Assembly (NCBI RefSeq): GCF_900583165.1
Contig: NZ_UTKY01000034.1
Coordinates: forward strand, 248,001-312,000
Reading direction: 5' to 3'
DNA from: Pseudomonas viridiflava
Lineage (GTDB): Bacteria > Pseudomonadota > Gammaproteobacteria > Pseudomonadales > Pseudomonadaceae
DNA length: 64,000 nucleotides
In this document: in pieces, positions 7,821-19,700 of the stretch
Position numbering within the stretch: position 1 is the first letter of the stretch
Layout: each line of letters opens with the position of its first letter
Position numbers and translations under genes: made by a program
The notes under the pieces: model-generated
Database searches by the model: none
Seen by the model: only the letters and a program-made list of their open reading frames with translations
Told to the model about the DNA's origin: nothing

Positions 7821-9440
7821 ATGAGCCTGTCGTTGTTAAGCCGTTACGCCTTCTTTGCCGTGTGCGTCATTTTCACCCTCGCCAGCCTCCCCTTTATCGA
7901 ACATGAATGGCTGTGGCCCATCACCCTGATCACAGGCGTACTGAGCCTGATCGGTCTCTTCGACCTGTTGCAAAGCCCCCACGCGGTGCGCCGCAACTAC
8001 CCGATCCTTGGCAATATCCGTTACCTGGTAGAAGCCATCCGCCCGGAAATCCGCCAGTACCTGCTCGAATCCGACAGCGATGCCCTACCCTTCTCCAGGG
8101 CCCAACGCTCTCTGGTCTATTCGCGCGCCAAAAATGAAACCGCCGACAAACCCTTCGGCACCCTGATCGACGTGTACCAATCAGGCTTCGAGTTCATCGG
8201 CCACTCCATGCGCCCGGCACCGCTAAGCGACCCCAGTGCATTTCGCGTAATCGTCGGTGGCCCGCAGTGCTCCCAGCCGTATTCGGCGTCGGTGTTCAAT
8301 ATCTCGGCGATGAGCTTTGGCTCGTTGAGCGCCAACGCGATTCGCGCGCTGAACCAGGGCGCCAAATTGGGCAACTTCGCCCATGACACCGGTGAAGGCA
8401 GCATCAGCCCCTACCACCGCGAGAACGGCGGCGACTTGACCTGGGAACTGGGCAGCGGCTACTTCGGCTGCCGCACCAGCGACGGTCGTTTCGACCCGGA
8501 ACGCTTCGCCGTGCAGGCGCAAAACCCACAAGTGCGCATGATCGAAATCAAGATGAGCCAAGGCGCAAAACCCGGCCACGGCGGGATCCTGCCCAAGCAC
8601 AAAGTCACCCAGGAAATCGCCGAGACACGCGGCATCCTGATGGGCGAAGACTGCATCTCGCCGTCGCGCCACAGTGCGTTCTCCACCCCGATCGAGCTGA
8701 TGCAGTTCATCGCCCAGTTGCGCGATCTGTCCGGCGGCAAGCCGGTGGGCTTCAAGTTCTGCCTCGGTCACCCGTGGGAGTTCATGGGCATCGCCAAGGC
8801 GATGCTCGAGACCGGCATCCTGCCGGACTTTATCGTCGTGGATGGCAAGGAAGGCGGCACCGGCGCCGCCCCCGTTGAATTCACCGACCATATCGGCGTC
8901 CCCCTGCGCGAGGGCCTGCTGTTTGTGCACAACACGCTGGTGGGCCTGAACCTGCGGGACAAGATCAAGCTCGGCGCCAGCGGCAAGATCGTGAGCGCCT
9001 TCGACATCGCCAGCGTGCTGGCCATCGGTGCCGATTGGGCTAATTCGGCGCGCGGCTTCATGTTTGCCATTGGCTGCATTCAGTCGCAGAGCTGCCACAC
9101 CAACAAATGCCCGACCGGCGTCGCTACCCAAGACCCATTGCGTCAACGCGCACTGGTGGTACCGGACAAAGCCCAGCGCGTGTTCAACTTCCACCGCAAT
9201 ACCCTCAAGGCGCTGGCGGAAATGCTTGCCGCTGCTGGCCTTGACCACCCGTCGCAGTTGTCGGCCAAGCACTTGGTGCGGCGCATGTCGGCGACCGAGA
9301 TCAAGTTGTTCTCGCAGTTGCATGTGTTCCTCAAACCGGGTGAGTTGCTCACCGGTGAGGTCAATGGCGAGTTTTATTCGCGCATGTGGCAGATGGCGCG
9401 GGCGGATAGTTTTGAACCTCAGGATATTGCCGCTGCGTAG
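7821..9440 (+). CDS. Membrane-anchored FMN-binding glutamate-synthase-like protein
   Basis: A 539-residue protein from the ATG at 7821 with AAGGA 8 bases upstream; the longer frame from 7701 would run across the candidate hrp box. Two N-terminal hydrophobic helices (about residues 8-24 and 30-48) anchor it. The rest is the FMN-binding TIM-barrel and Fe-S part of the large subunit of glutamate synthase: SAMSFGSLS, EGSISPYH, KPGHGGILP, VDGKEGGTGAAP, and the 3Fe-4S cluster Cys pattern C-x5-C-x4-C in CIQSQSCHTNKCPTG. It has no glutaminase domain, so it is not a complete GOGAT. Family members are annotated as FMN-binding glutamate synthase family proteins; the physiological reaction is not known to me. 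Confidence 0.88.
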   Translation: MSLSLLSRYAFFAVCVIFTLASLPFIEHEWLWPITLITGVLSLIGLFDLLQSPHAVRRNYPILGNIRYLVEAIRPEIRQYLLESDSDALPFSRAQRSLVYSRAKNETADKPFGTLIDVYQSGFEFIGHSMRPAPLSDPSAFRVIVGGPQCSQPYSASVFNISAMSFGSLSANAIRALNQGAKLGNFAHDTGEGSISPYHRENGGDLTWELGSGYFGCRTSDGRFDPERFAVQAQNPQVRMIEIKMSQGAKPGHGGILPKHKVTQEIAETRGILMGEDCISPSRHSAFSTPIELMQFIAQLRDLSGGKPVGFKFCLGHPWEFMGIAKAMLETGILPDFIVVDGKEGGTGAAPVEFTDHIGVPLREGLLFVHNTLVGLNLRDKIKLGASGKIVSAFDIASVLAIGADWANSARGFMFAIGCIQSQSCHTNKCPTGVATQDPLRQRALVVPDKAQRVFNFHRNTLKALAEMLAAAGLDHPSQLSAKHLVRRMSATEIKLFSQLHVFLKPGELLTGEVNGEFYSRMWQMARADSFEPQDIAAA

Positions 9441-9549
9441 TACCTGAAAACCACGTACTGCTGAACAGAACCACGGACGGCATGGTAGAAACAAGGCGCT
9501 TCACATGCCGTTATTGGAATTCGTCGCCATGGCCGGTCAGCCCGGATAT

Positions 9550-11058
9550 TTAGTGGTGGTTGTAATCTTCCGAGCCATCAAAATCCTTCATGACAATAAA
9601 GGCATCGCCAGCACTCAAGTATATTGAGTACAACTTCCTGTCGACCACAGGCTTTTTATTTTCCGACGTTAACCCGGCATTGAATACCTCACGGTTTCCC
9701 GCCACCACATTATTAATACCCAAGCGTGTCATGAACTGCGGATGCAACGGTGCATTGGCATCACTCAATATATACCTGAGCAGGGGCATATGAGTTATGG
9801 CTGCATGACCTCGGGGCAGCCAGTTCGCACCCACTCTAGGCCCGACATAGTAAAACTTCTGAACATTGCGCAGTTCATCATGTGAAATCAAATCGTAAGC
9901 CACATACTGCGCCAACGCTGACTCAAGCTCTTTTTTGGCGATGATGATCTGCCCGTATGCATAGCTGAAAGAAAACGTAAAAAGAACCGGAACGACCAAT
10001 AACCCTCGCAACCTTGAGTTCACGCGCCCCAACACCTCATAGTTCAGCACAAATAAAAAAATCATAACAGCGGCAAAAGCGATGTAATTTCGAGCATCCA
10101 GGTTCCCTTCTCTCAAAAACAACATGCCCCCCGGCACGATGAAAACCAACACTGGCACACACAGCAGGTAGAGCACCGCGAGCACACCTTTTTCCAGCCT
10201 GCCACCTTTCATCCGGGGAATATTACGCATTGAAAAAACAAACCCCACGAGCGCAATAATTATTATCAGCGCGCACAGCCACTTATTTCCTGGCGTCACC
10301 AACAAGCCTACTTTATCCATTGAGAAAAAAAATTTTCGACTGACCTCTTCAAACCAATATTCGTCGAAAGGGTATAGGTTGCCTCGGGGGTCGATGGCCA
10401 GTTGATAAGCCGTCAGGAAATAAATGATCCCGCCCCCTATCAGTTGCCCTGCCCTTTGAGCCAACCCTGAAAGGACTTCTCGAACACACGCCGTCTTACT
10501 GATGCCCAGGTAGAACTCCACAACACAGAGCCCAATAAACAGTGCGATGGTCAGTTGGTATAGGCTGAGCGTGACCGCAATCAGCAATGCCACAACCAGT
10601 GACCTAACGCTTGCACGCTCAATCCGACAGGTCATTGCATAAATAACGGCAACCACCGCCAGAATCATCGCGGGGCCGTCATATTGATAGGTCAAATTCC
10701 CGAGAAAAAATGGATTGCATAAAATCGGCAACACCACTAAGCCGCTTGCTACGGTCGGTTCAGGGAAGTACCACAGCGTCAGCCGACTCATCGCAATGAC
10801 TAAAATAAAAATAGAAAGCAACAGGGGAAGCGGAAAAATATTAATCGTACCGCCACCGAACGTGAGCAGTTCATGGAACCACTCCATTAGGATGCGCCCC
10901 TGATTCCGCCACCCATCTTGCGCCCCTAACAAGGCCCGCCAATTGTCATCTATGTAGGCATAGTCCGCATGAATAATGGGATACACATAAATAAAAGAGA
11001 GCACCAAGAAAAATAACAACACCTCTTTATGACTTAGCTTTCTTTCAAACCACATCAT
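9550..11058 (-). CDS. gtrC: GtrC/GtrII-type O-antigen glucosyltransferase (membrane)
   Basis: About 502 residues from the ATG at 11058, which has AGGAG six bases upstream; the 11076 start is less likely. Multiple transmembrane helices dominate the first 380 residues, with the acidic luminal motif [11 protein letters not shown] near the N-terminus and a C-terminal soluble domain, the layout of serotype-specific glucosyltransferases (Glucos_trans_II family). These take glucose from bactoprenol-phosphate-glucose at the periplasmic face and attach it to O-antigen. It is the last gene of gtrABC and overlaps gtrB by 14 bases. Base composition is visibly more AT-rich than its neighbours, with runs of A and ATA codons, suggesting acquisition. 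Confidence 0.82.
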   Translation of the reverse strand: MMWFERKLSHKEVLLFFLVLSFIYVYPIIHADYAYIDDNWRALLGAQDGWRNQGRILMEWFHELLTFGGGTINIFPLPLLLSIFILVIAMSRLTLWYFPEPTVASGLVVLPILCNPFFLGNLTYQYDGPAMILAVVAVIYAMTCRIERASVRSLVVALLIAVTLSLYQLTIALFIGLCVVEFYLGISKTACVREVLSGLAQRAGQLIGGGIIYFLTAYQLAIDPRGNLYPFDEYWFEEVSRKFFFSMDKVGLLVTPGNKWLCALIIIIALVGFVFSMRNIPRMKGGRLEKGVLAVLYLLCVPVLVFIVPGGMLFLREGNLDARNYIAFAAVMIFLFVLNYEVLGRVNSRLRGLLVVPVLFTFSFSYAYGQIIIAKKELESALAQYVAYDLISHDELRNVQKFYYVGPRVGANWLPRGHAAITHMPLLRYILSDANAPLHPQFMTRLGINNVVAGNREVFNAGLTSENKKPVVDRKLYSIYLSAGDAFIVMKDFDGSEDYNHH

Positions 11059-12010
11059 GTTGAGCTCCTGTATCACCGGCCGATTTGATTCCCTTCTGCA
11101 TGTCTTTCACCACATACCGAGGCCGATGCTTCGCCTCCATATAAATGCGCCCCACATACTCCCCCAGTATCCCAATCCCAATCAGTTGCACACCGCCCAA
11201 AAACAAAATCGCTGTCATTAGCGACGGATACCCCGGCACATCATTGCCAAACAACACTTTGCCCAGCACCAAATACCCGGCGTACACCAGCGATACCAAC
11301 GAAATGCAGCCGCCGATATAACTCCATAACCGTAGTGGCAAGGTACTGAACGAGGTAATGCCGTCGAGCGCCAGGTTCCACAGTTTCCACGCGTTGAACT
11401 TGCTCTGGCCTGCGGCACGAGGGGCGCGGTCGTATTCGACGATGGCCACGCTGAACCCGGCCCAGGACAGCACACCTTTCATAAACAATTGCTGTTCGGG
11501 CAGGGCTTTGATCACGTCCACCACTTTGCGATCCATCAGCCGAAAGTCGCCAACGTTTTCTTCGATAGGGGTGACCGAAATACGATTGAGCAGGTGATAG
11601 AACAGCGATGCGCTATGGCGTTTAAGGTAACCGTCGCTGGCTCGGCTTCGGCGCTTGGCCAGTACCACGTCCGCCCCTGCCTGCCATCTTTCGATCAACA
11701 ACACAATCACCTTGAGCGGGTCTTGAAGGTCGACATCAATGGGCACGACGGCATCGCCACCAGCGTATTCAAGCCCGGCAAACAAGGCGGCTTCCTTGCC
11801 AAAGTTGCGGGAGAAGTTGATCAGCGTCACCGCCTCGTCCTTCAAGGTGATAGCCCTGATGAACCCCGCCGTTTGATCGGTACTGCCGTCGTTGACGAAC
11901 ACAATCTCGACGCGGTGCGCTTGCAACGACGGCTCGCGACGAACCGCCCGATAAAACTCGCACACCGTATGTTCTTCGTTGAACACCGGCACGATCAGCG
12001 AGATATTCAT
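11045..12010 (-). CDS. gtrB: GtrB-type bactoprenol glucosyltransferase (GT2)
   Basis: A 321-residue GT2 enzyme: N-terminal GT-A domain (residues 1-230; [27 protein letters not shown] metal-binding motif, [15 protein letters not shown]) followed by two transmembrane helices (about 232-255 and 268-290) and the tail [20 protein letters not shown] typical of GtrB/dolichol-phosphate-hexose synthases. It transfers glucose from UDP-glucose to undecaprenyl phosphate on the cytoplasmic face. The ATG overlaps the gtrA stop by 4 bases and its own end overlaps gtrC, a tightly coupled operon. Confidence 0.9.
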   Translation of the reverse strand: MNISLIVPVFNEEHTVCEFYRAVRREPSLQAHRVEIVFVNDGSTDQTAGFIRAITLKDEAVTLINFSRNFGKEAALFAGLEYAGGDAVVPIDVDLQDPLKVIVLLIERWQAGADVVLAKRRSRASDGYLKRHSASLFYHLLNRISVTPIEENVGDFRLMDRKVVDVIKALPEQQLFMKGVLSWAGFSVAIVEYDRAPRAAGQSKFNAWKLWNLALDGITSFSTLPLRLWSYIGGCISLVSLVYAGYLVLGKVLFGNDVPGYPSLMTAILFLGGVQLIGIGILGEYVGRIYMEAKHRPRYVVKDMQKGIKSAGDTGAQHDVV

Positions 12011-12381
12011 GGCTCAGGCTCACGAAATACCAACCACTTGGACCATAGGAACCCGCACACCAGGCTCAGCAGCGAAAATACCGCCACGGTCACCAACCCC
12101 GGCAGATGCACGCGATCCCCCAGCCATCCTACCGCCAACGCCAAACCGCCCATGCCGGTCATGAACAACAGGTAGCGGTTCAAGGAGACCGGCATCGCAA
12201 ATGTGTAGAGAGCATTCACATAAAACGAGAAGGTAGCTGCCGCACCAAACGCCAAGAGGTTACTCAATGCCTGGCCGAATTCGAACGCCGCGCGAAACAC
12301 AAAAAACAGCTGCCAATGGATCAGCGTATTGGCGATACCAGTCACTGTGTACTTGGAAAACCCCTTCCAGAATCTGCTCAT
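12007..12381 (-). CDS. gtrA: GtrA family flippase
   Basis: A 124-residue protein from the ATG at 12381 ([15 protein letters not shown]), with AGGG seven bases upstream; an upstream in-frame start at 12411 is possible but adds a non-typical polar leader. Four hydrophobic helices and the GtrA signature region ([26 protein letters not shown]) are visible. GtrA proteins move bactoprenol-phosphate-glucose across the inner membrane. It is the first gene of the gtrABC operon, divergent from opgC with a 220-base gap. Confidence 0.88.
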   Translation of the reverse strand: MSRFWKGFSKYTVTGIANTLIHWQLFFVFRAAFEFGQALSNLLAFGAAATFSFYVNALYTFAMPVSLNRYLLFMTGMGGLALAVGWLGDRVHLPGLVTVAVFSLLSLVCGFLWSKWLVFREPEP

Positions 12382-12601
12382 TACGTCGCCCTGTTGCGCC
12401 TCCTCCATCAAGCCACTGCTTCAGATACCCGTCTACTGTTAGAACTGACAGGTACGCAGCGCACGCAATTGAGACATTCAGTAATAGCCAACCTTTGCAA
12501 TTGCTTACAAATACCGCCAACCTGCCCGCCCGACGTGCGGCGCATGACGTTGCCGGCGTTCACCTGTCCTTATTAAACCCATTGTTCAAGAGCCCGTAGC
12601 C

Positions 12602-13729
12602 ATGCCTAACGGACGCGACCCACGCATCGACTTCTTTCGGGGCCTGGCGTTGATCTTCATTTTCTGGGATCACGTCCCCCACAACCCCCTCGGCCAGATC
12701 ACCCTGCGCAACTTCGGCTTCAGCGATGCCGCAGAAGTATTTGTGTTCCTCGCCGGTTTTGCCGCCGTGCTCGCCTACGGCAAGATCATGCAGCGCGACG
12801 GTTACTGGATGGCCTGCCTGAAAATTCTGCGCCGGGCGTGGGTGTTGTACGTGGTGCATATCTTTCTGCTGGCCCTGCTGATGGGCATCGTGTTCTTCGC
12901 CAACAGCCATGTGGAAACCCGCGATCTGGTCTCTGAGATGGGCCTGACGCACTTCGTCACCCACCCGCAACAGGCGCTCACCGACGAATTGCTGTTGCGC
13001 TTCAAGCCCAACCTGATGGACCCGTTGCCGCTGTACATCGTGCTGCTGGCGGGGCTGCCGCTGGTACTGCCGATGCTGGTGCGCAAGCCCTCGATAGTGG
13101 TAGCCGTGTCGCTGGCGATTTATCTGCTGGCGCCGTGGATGGGCTGGAACCTGCGGGCCATTGCCGACGGTGTGTGGTACTTCAACCCGGTCACCTGGCA
13201 GCTCTTGTTTGTACTCGGTGGGGCGGCGGCGATGCACAGCCAACGGCCCAAGCCAATCGAGACACGGCCTCTGTTGCGTCAGCCGCTGTTTGTCAGCGCG
13301 GCGGTCTACGTACTGCTCGCCGGAGTGCTCACTCTGTCCTGGCGCTGGCCCGAAGTGCACGATGCGTGGATGCCTTCGCGACTGAGCGACCTGATCTACC
13401 CCATCAGCAAGACCGATTTGTCACCGGTGCGCCTTGTGCACTTCCTCGCCCTGGCCTATGTCACCGCCAAGTTGTTGCCTGGCCGAGGCTGGACCGAGAA
13501 CACCCTGGCACAACACACCTGCCGCATGGGCCGTTACTCGCTGGAAGTGTTTTGCCTGGGCGTGGTGCTCGCGCCGCTGGCGGACATGATCAATGCCATG
13601 GCCAACGATGCGGTGGCCATGCAACTGACCACCGCGCTCATCGGCGCGCTGCTGATGGCAGGCCTGGCCGCCTGGCTGGAGCTGATCAAGCGCCTGGACC
13701 AGCAACCTCGGCCCGCGCTACATAGCTAG
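12602..13729 (+). CDS. opgC: OpgC acyltransferase, succinyl modification of periplasmic glucans
   Basis: A 375-residue polytopic membrane protein with about ten hydrophobic helices. The N-terminus GRDPRIDFFRGLALIFIFWDHVPHN has the Arg-Ile-Asp-Phe-Phe-Arg-Gly motif and the conserved membrane His of OpgC/acyltransferase-3-like proteins; FLAGFAAVLAYG follows. OpgC adds succinyl groups to osmoregulated periplasmic glucans. No opgG/opgH lies nearby. A GC-rich hairpin (13730-13748) abuts the stop codon. Confidence 0.87.
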   Translation: MPNGRDPRIDFFRGLALIFIFWDHVPHNPLGQITLRNFGFSDAAEVFVFLAGFAAVLAYGKIMQRDGYWMACLKILRRAWVLYVVHIFLLALLMGIVFFANSHVETRDLVSEMGLTHFVTHPQQALTDELLLRFKPNLMDPLPLYIVLLAGLPLVLPMLVRKPSIVVAVSLAIYLLAPWMGWNLRAIADGVWYFNPVTWQLLFVLGGAAAMHSQRPKPIETRPLLRQPLFVSAAVYVLLAGVLTLSWRWPEVHDAWMPSRLSDLIYPISKTDLSPVRLVHFLALAYVTAKLLPGRGWTENTLAQHTCRMGRYSLEVFCLGVVLAPLADMINAMANDAVAMQLTTALIGALLMAGLAAWLELIKRLDQQPRPALHS

Positions 13730-13748
13730 CGCCCGGCACTGCCGGGCG
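13730..13748 (+). terminator. GC-rich hairpin at the end of opgC
   Basis: CGCCCGGC, loop ACT, GCCGGGCG: an 8-bp perfect stem starting right after the stop codon. There is no T run behind it, so it may be only a weak terminator or an mRNA stabiliser before the large toxin gene at 13795. Confidence 0.4.
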
Positions 13749-13794
13749 AGTGCTTCCATTGTCCTTCCACTAACCCCGTGAAAGGACATGGCCC

Positions 13795-16700
13795 ATGCCT
13801 ACCGATCAACTGCTCAATGGCTTGTCGGGCAACCTACAATCCAGCGATTCCTGGTACCGTCAACAAGCCCTGGCCATGATCCGCGAAACCTTGGCGCGGA
13901 CCATGAGCAGCCTGACCCTGCAACAACAGCGTGATTACGTCAGGCTACAGCGCGAAGCCCACCAGGCACTCCAGGCGGTGGAGCGCGAAAACAACACCAT
14001 TATCCAAACCTTCAAGACCGAGGGCCTGGCGCGGCTTCGCGACCGGCTCGACGGGCTGGACCCAGAGGCGGTGTTCCTCAACACCCGCTACCTTGAAAAA
14101 CAGGAGCCGCCACTGCCCTGGGAGCCCCGCACCAGCGAGCCGCTGCGCAATTCAATCAACCGACGTTTTCGTCGTGCCTATGACGAATGGAAGTACCGCG
14201 CCCATGAATCCAGCCTGTCGCTTTGGGACGCAGCCTGCCTGAATTTCGGATTCGCCACGGCCAATCCGCAATCGTCTGGACACTCGTTTATCGACGCTTC
14301 TTACCTCAGCGGTGCCGAAGACCTGGCATTGACGGTTGAACAGTTCATAAAGATCGTGCGCGAGCTGGACCTCGGAGGCCAGCTTCAGGTCCGCGTGAAA
14401 GCCAGCTTGGAAGACGGTGGGAAACTGAACTCTCTGCTGCAGGCCAGCACGCGTGCGTGCCTGCTGTTCGAGGCGTTGGACGCCTACCGCAATCGCGCCA
14501 CGACCGGTATCACCCAGGAGCACTATCAACAGGTGGTTGACACCGTAAACGGCACGGGTAAACCGCTGGGTTTCGACACGTTGGGCATGAGTACCGGGGT
14601 CACGCTTTTGCCGACCGAGACGATCGGGCTCAGCCAAGACACTGTCCCTATTCCGCTGTTGCTGTTCCGTGTAGCCAGCCTGGGAGTGTTGTCATATTTT
14701 CCGTTCCGCCCAGGCGGCGCCCTGCGCTACCACGCCGACGCACGCCAGGCCAACGCCGACTTCGTCAAGCAACTCAAAGACAGCCATCGCCAGGGCGATC
14801 TGGGTTGGTTCGCAATTCAATTGCCGTTGGCTGAAATGCAGGGTTTCAAACAGCGGCTCAAAGAGCAAACGCGCCCAGCCGGCGTGAGCGCGGCGGCCGG
14901 GTTTCTGTACGACGCCTTCCACCGGCTGTTCCCACAACGTTCCCTCGATAGCCTGCGCTTCACGCCGGACAGCAGCCACAACCGCAAGAAAGACTGGGTT
15001 CACACCTGCGCGAATTATCAGGTCCTGCGTTACGAGGCCAACCTCGCCGTACTCGCCACCAGCCGCTCGGCCCGCGACCGACAGGCATTGATCGATGGTG
15101 CGGCGGCGATCGCCAAGGAAATTCTGGAAATGCTGATGACTCCGGTACCCGGCGGCGTTACCGGCCTGAACCGCATCATGCAAGTGGCGGTGTTTGGCAG
15201 CCTGGTACACAGCCTGGTGGTCGGCATCAATCAGGCGGCACGTGGTGAAGCCAGCGAATTCGCCGCAGCCATGGCCGACGCTGCGGACCTTGCCATCAAC
15301 GGCCTGCTGATCACCACCGCCGGACGCGTGCATACCCGGCGTATGCATCAGCTGTTCCAGCGCTTGGGCAGCCCACACAAAGTTACCCACAGCGACGGGG
15401 AACATCGCCTGTGGACGCCGTCGATCACACCCTATGCCATTGTCGACCAGCATTTGCTCGACGGCCAAATCGCCAATGCCCAAGGGGTCTACCAGATCGA
15501 TGGCAAGCACTATGCCTGGCTGCAAGCCAGCAATGAGCGCCAGGTAGTTGAAGTCAGCTACGACGCGAAAACCATGCGCTTTGTGCTCAAGCTCGAATAC
15601 GGCGGCCAGTTCGCGGCACCGATCATGTTCGACCCAGCGGTGCAGGCCTGGGTGCTGGATTTGCATAACGCCCATACACTGTCGGATATCGAGTTGGCCG
15701 AACGCATGCTGCCCAATGGTTCAAGCGCCGTGTCCAGGACCGAATTGTCGACGATGCTGCGCAGCACCGCTGTCGACCGTGGCACCCTCGACAACGTCTG
15801 GGCCGGCCAGCCCTCACCGGTCAATCTCACCGAAGGCGTGCGCAGGCTGCAGGCAGACCGGGTGATCGAGCAACTGATCAACAACTTCCACCGGCGCGGT
15901 CACATGCCGCCGCATGCCGACAGCACTGTGCTGTGCTTGCTGCCCCATGTACCAGCCTGGCCCGCCGAGGCATGCATCAACGTGTACGACCCACAAGGCA
16001 GCCTGGTTGAAACCTACGCTGCCAGCGAGACCGGCCTCTCCCACACCATTGACCTGATGCGAAGGGATGACGGCACCTACGGCCGTTTGGCCGACCCGAT
16101 CACCCGCGTGCCGACGCAAGAGCAACTGTTCGAATTGATCTTCAGCCAGCAACCCACACACTCACTGCTGGGCAAAGAAGGAAGCCCCGAGTTGACGCAA
16201 GCCCAGCGCATCGCACGGGTACGCCTCCAAATCAGCGAGCTGGCACGAGCCCGGCGGCATGAGCTTTTCACCGCCATGACCCGTTACAGCGGCCAGGCGC
16301 GGGATGAGGTGCCGACAGATATCACCGCGCGGCAACTGCTGCCGATCAAAGTCTCGCCGCCGCTGGTTGAAGTCACGCCGTTACTGAAAAAGCTACGTGA
16401 ACTCTACCCACCGCTGACCCCGGCCAACCTGGAGCAACTACTCCTGCGTACGCCGCTGAACACCACCGAGCAGGCGACATTCCTGCGCGACGCCAGTCTG
16501 CCCCTAGCGGTGCGTGAGCATTTCGAGCACCACCGCACGGCGCTGCGCCTGGATGCGATCATTGACGGCCTATACTTCGCCAGGGAGTACCACCCGGACA
16601 CCGACCTGTGGGCCCGCGAGTTCACTGCCAGCCTGTTGCTCAAGACGCTCGATCGGCACTGCGTGATCACCGACATGAGCAGCGGCACACCGACCAACCG

Positions 16701-19700
16701 CTATGTCTCCAGCGGCCCCGATGACACCACCGTGGAACTGCTGCACTACGGCCAGGGCCGCTATGAAGCCTACGATATGCGCAACGCCGGGCCCATCCCG
16801 GTATCGCCCGCCGTGGACAGTTTCTACCTGGCTGTGGGTTCAGTACTGCAACCCGGCGAGCGGCAGCAACTGGGAATGAAAACCGCCAGTGATGCCAAGG
16901 GCCTGCGCAAGACCCTGGGTGACCTGATGAGCGCCCAACGCAGCCCCGACGGACACGTCAGCCTACTCAACCAATCCCTCGGGCAGTACGAACAAAGCGT
17001 GGTACTGCCCCATGACCTCACACCCGACGCCATCGGGATTTATGAATGGCAGGGCGAGCAACTGCTACCGCTCTACGGTTCGTTGTACCCCATCACCTTC
17101 GACAAACGCGTGCACAAATGGCGCCTTAAACACCCCCAGAAAGTCGGTGTGCACACTCCCCTGCTGGAGCACAACCGTCACGGCGCCTGGCGGCTTGCCA
17201 GTGAGAATCCAATGACCTGGGACGATCATCGGCTGTTCTATCGCCTGGGGTCTGGGGACTACAACGTCGACCAACCGACTGCGTCGCAGATCATGCGTCT
17301 CACCGACACCCCGGCCCGCGCCCTACGTGAAGTGCACAGCAGCGGCCTGCCGCCACCACCGCTGCTGCACGACACCAGTAAACGCTTTCGTATTGAGCGC
17401 GAGATCCTGCAGTTCATCAAGGCCATGAGCGTCTATTCCGCCACCCGCAACGCACGCCCATCCCTGCAATTGCAGTTGATCAGCAGTATGCCGGCCTGGC
17501 CCGCCAGCCATGCACTGGAAATCGTCGACAGCCAAGGTCAGCTGATCCGTCGCTACCCCAACCATCCTGCCGCCGACGCCGAGGTTGTGCGCCTGACGGA
17601 GGTACAGAGCCGCAGCCTGGAACCGCTTAAGCCTATCGCCTCGAATGATCAGCTGTGCCGCGCGCTGCTGGGTGAACTCCCCAAATCCCAGGAAGAACGG
17701 CTGTTCAAACTGTCGAAAAAAATCGCTCAATATGCGTGGCGCGAACGCGCACAACTGTTCGACAACCTCTACGCCCAGAGCGAACGCGGAACAACAGCGC
17801 TGGAGCGCCGCCTTCAGGCGCACTACCCGCACCTGCCCCTCAGCGCAATCACAGCCATTCTCGAGCAATCGAGCCCCAAAGAGATCAAGCAATTGCACAC
17901 CCAGGGTCAGGTAGGCCTACGCCTCGCCGAACAGGCACGGCTCACCGCCGACGACGCACGTTTGAATCGGGCCTATGAAGGTCTCTACCTGAGCACCTTG
18001 GCCAACCCCGACAGTGAAAAGATCATGGTGCACCTGCTCAAGGACGTACCAGGCTGGCCGTTGAGCCTTCGCCTGGATATTCGCGATGCCAGTACCACCG
18101 GCCCGCTGTTGATTCACGCCGGTCAAGCCAGTGGTAACGACCGGCGTACCCTGGTGAAAATCGATGGGGGTTACCAGAGCCATGACCGCGAGGGTCGCCT
18201 GCTCAATGAGCCGGTCGACACCACCCTCGATTTGCTGAGCGCTGTGGTGCTGGTGCTGGACAAGGCAGAGCGCAAAAACCTGGGGCTGGATGACAATGCC
18301 GACCCGAAGGCGCTACGGCATGCCATTGCCGACCTCGCCCTGAACCAACGCGTGGCGATCAAATCGCTGCTGGGGCTGACGCATATTCCGCAATGGTTGC
18401 AACCGCCAATGCGGGTGTTCAGTTCATTTCAGACTTACATGTTCGGCCTTCACCACCTGTGGCCGTTCGGTGGCAACCAACCGGTAGACCTGGTCAGCAT
18501 GACGCGGGCGATTTACCCCAGTTACAGCAATACAGCTGCCCGCGACTTCATCGACTCTCTCGGCATGAGCGAGTCCGCCGCAGCGATTGAGTTGCAGCAA
18601 CGCAGGGCTGAATACCAGGCGTTAGAGTTCGGGCTAAACAACTGGATCCAGGCCGAACAGCCCGTCGACGCTCCGGCCAACGACCCTGTCGGTTGGAATT
18701 TTGCGGTACGCCGGCAAATGGCGGACCGTATCCTGCGGGCCTGGCGCCGAGAAACCCGGGTGGCCTACGACCAGGTCACAGGGTTGTTCGACACGCATCA
18801 ATTGGTGTTGCGCCTGGACGGTAATAGCTTGCCCGATCCCGATTTTATTCTGAGTGCCCGTGGCTTTGAACACATTGAGTACCTGCGGATCGATGGTGAA
18901 GCCTTCCCAGCAAATGGCAACGCGTTCCTCGGCAAGTTCACTGCGCTGACCCACCTCAAGCTCGACTGCATGCTCACCGAGCTGCCCCACAACCTGACGC
19001 AGATGACCCAGCTTCAACACCTGGACTTGAAAGACAACGCCGTTGTGCTGACGGCCGAATCCGTTCAGCGCCTGGCTGCGATGACGCGATTGGACGAGCT
19101 TCATCTGGATGGCAACAATTTGGGCCTGACCCCAGATGTTTCCCGCATGACGCGCCTTAGAGTGCTGTCCCTGCGCCAGACCAATATTGAACACTGGCCA
19201 ATTGGCGCAGAAGAACGCAGCAGCCTGCGCAGATTACTGCTGCAGGAAAACCGCCTGACCACGGTGCCCGACGCGGTGTTTTCCGACGTACGCATGGGCC
19301 CGACCAACCGCAATACCATCCTGCATGACAACCCGCTGAGCGATGAAACGCTGGGCAGGATTCGCGACTACCGCACCCGCACCGGCATCGTTCTGGGCGG
19401 GGCATTGCCGGGGATCGTGCATCAGCAAGCCGTTGCTGTGTCACAGGCACTCACGGTCCCTTCGGGGCTTGCACAATGGCTGACGGGTGTTCCCCAATCA
19501 GAACACGCAGCCCGTCAAATGCTGTGGACACAACTGCTCATCAATCCCGGCGGCGCGCACCCAGACGACGCCTTCCGGGTCCTGAGGGATCTGAGCGACT
19601 CGTCTGCCTTTCGAAACGCGCGCCCATCATTGACCCAACGTGTATGGCGGGTGCTAGAAGCGATGAGCGACTCGACGGAGCTGCGCGAACGGATTTTCCT

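Noticed and set aside
12560..13360. 266-codon minus-strand frame opposite opgC
   Set aside because: Gln/His/Arg-rich composition typical of antisense frames in GC-rich DNA; opgC on the other strand is clearly real.
13731..13794. CCACTAA upstream of the 2177-residue toxin as the -10 part of a hrp box
   Set aside because: The expected position 15-16 bases upstream holds GGCGAG or GCGAGT, not GGAACC, so there is no HrpL promoter.
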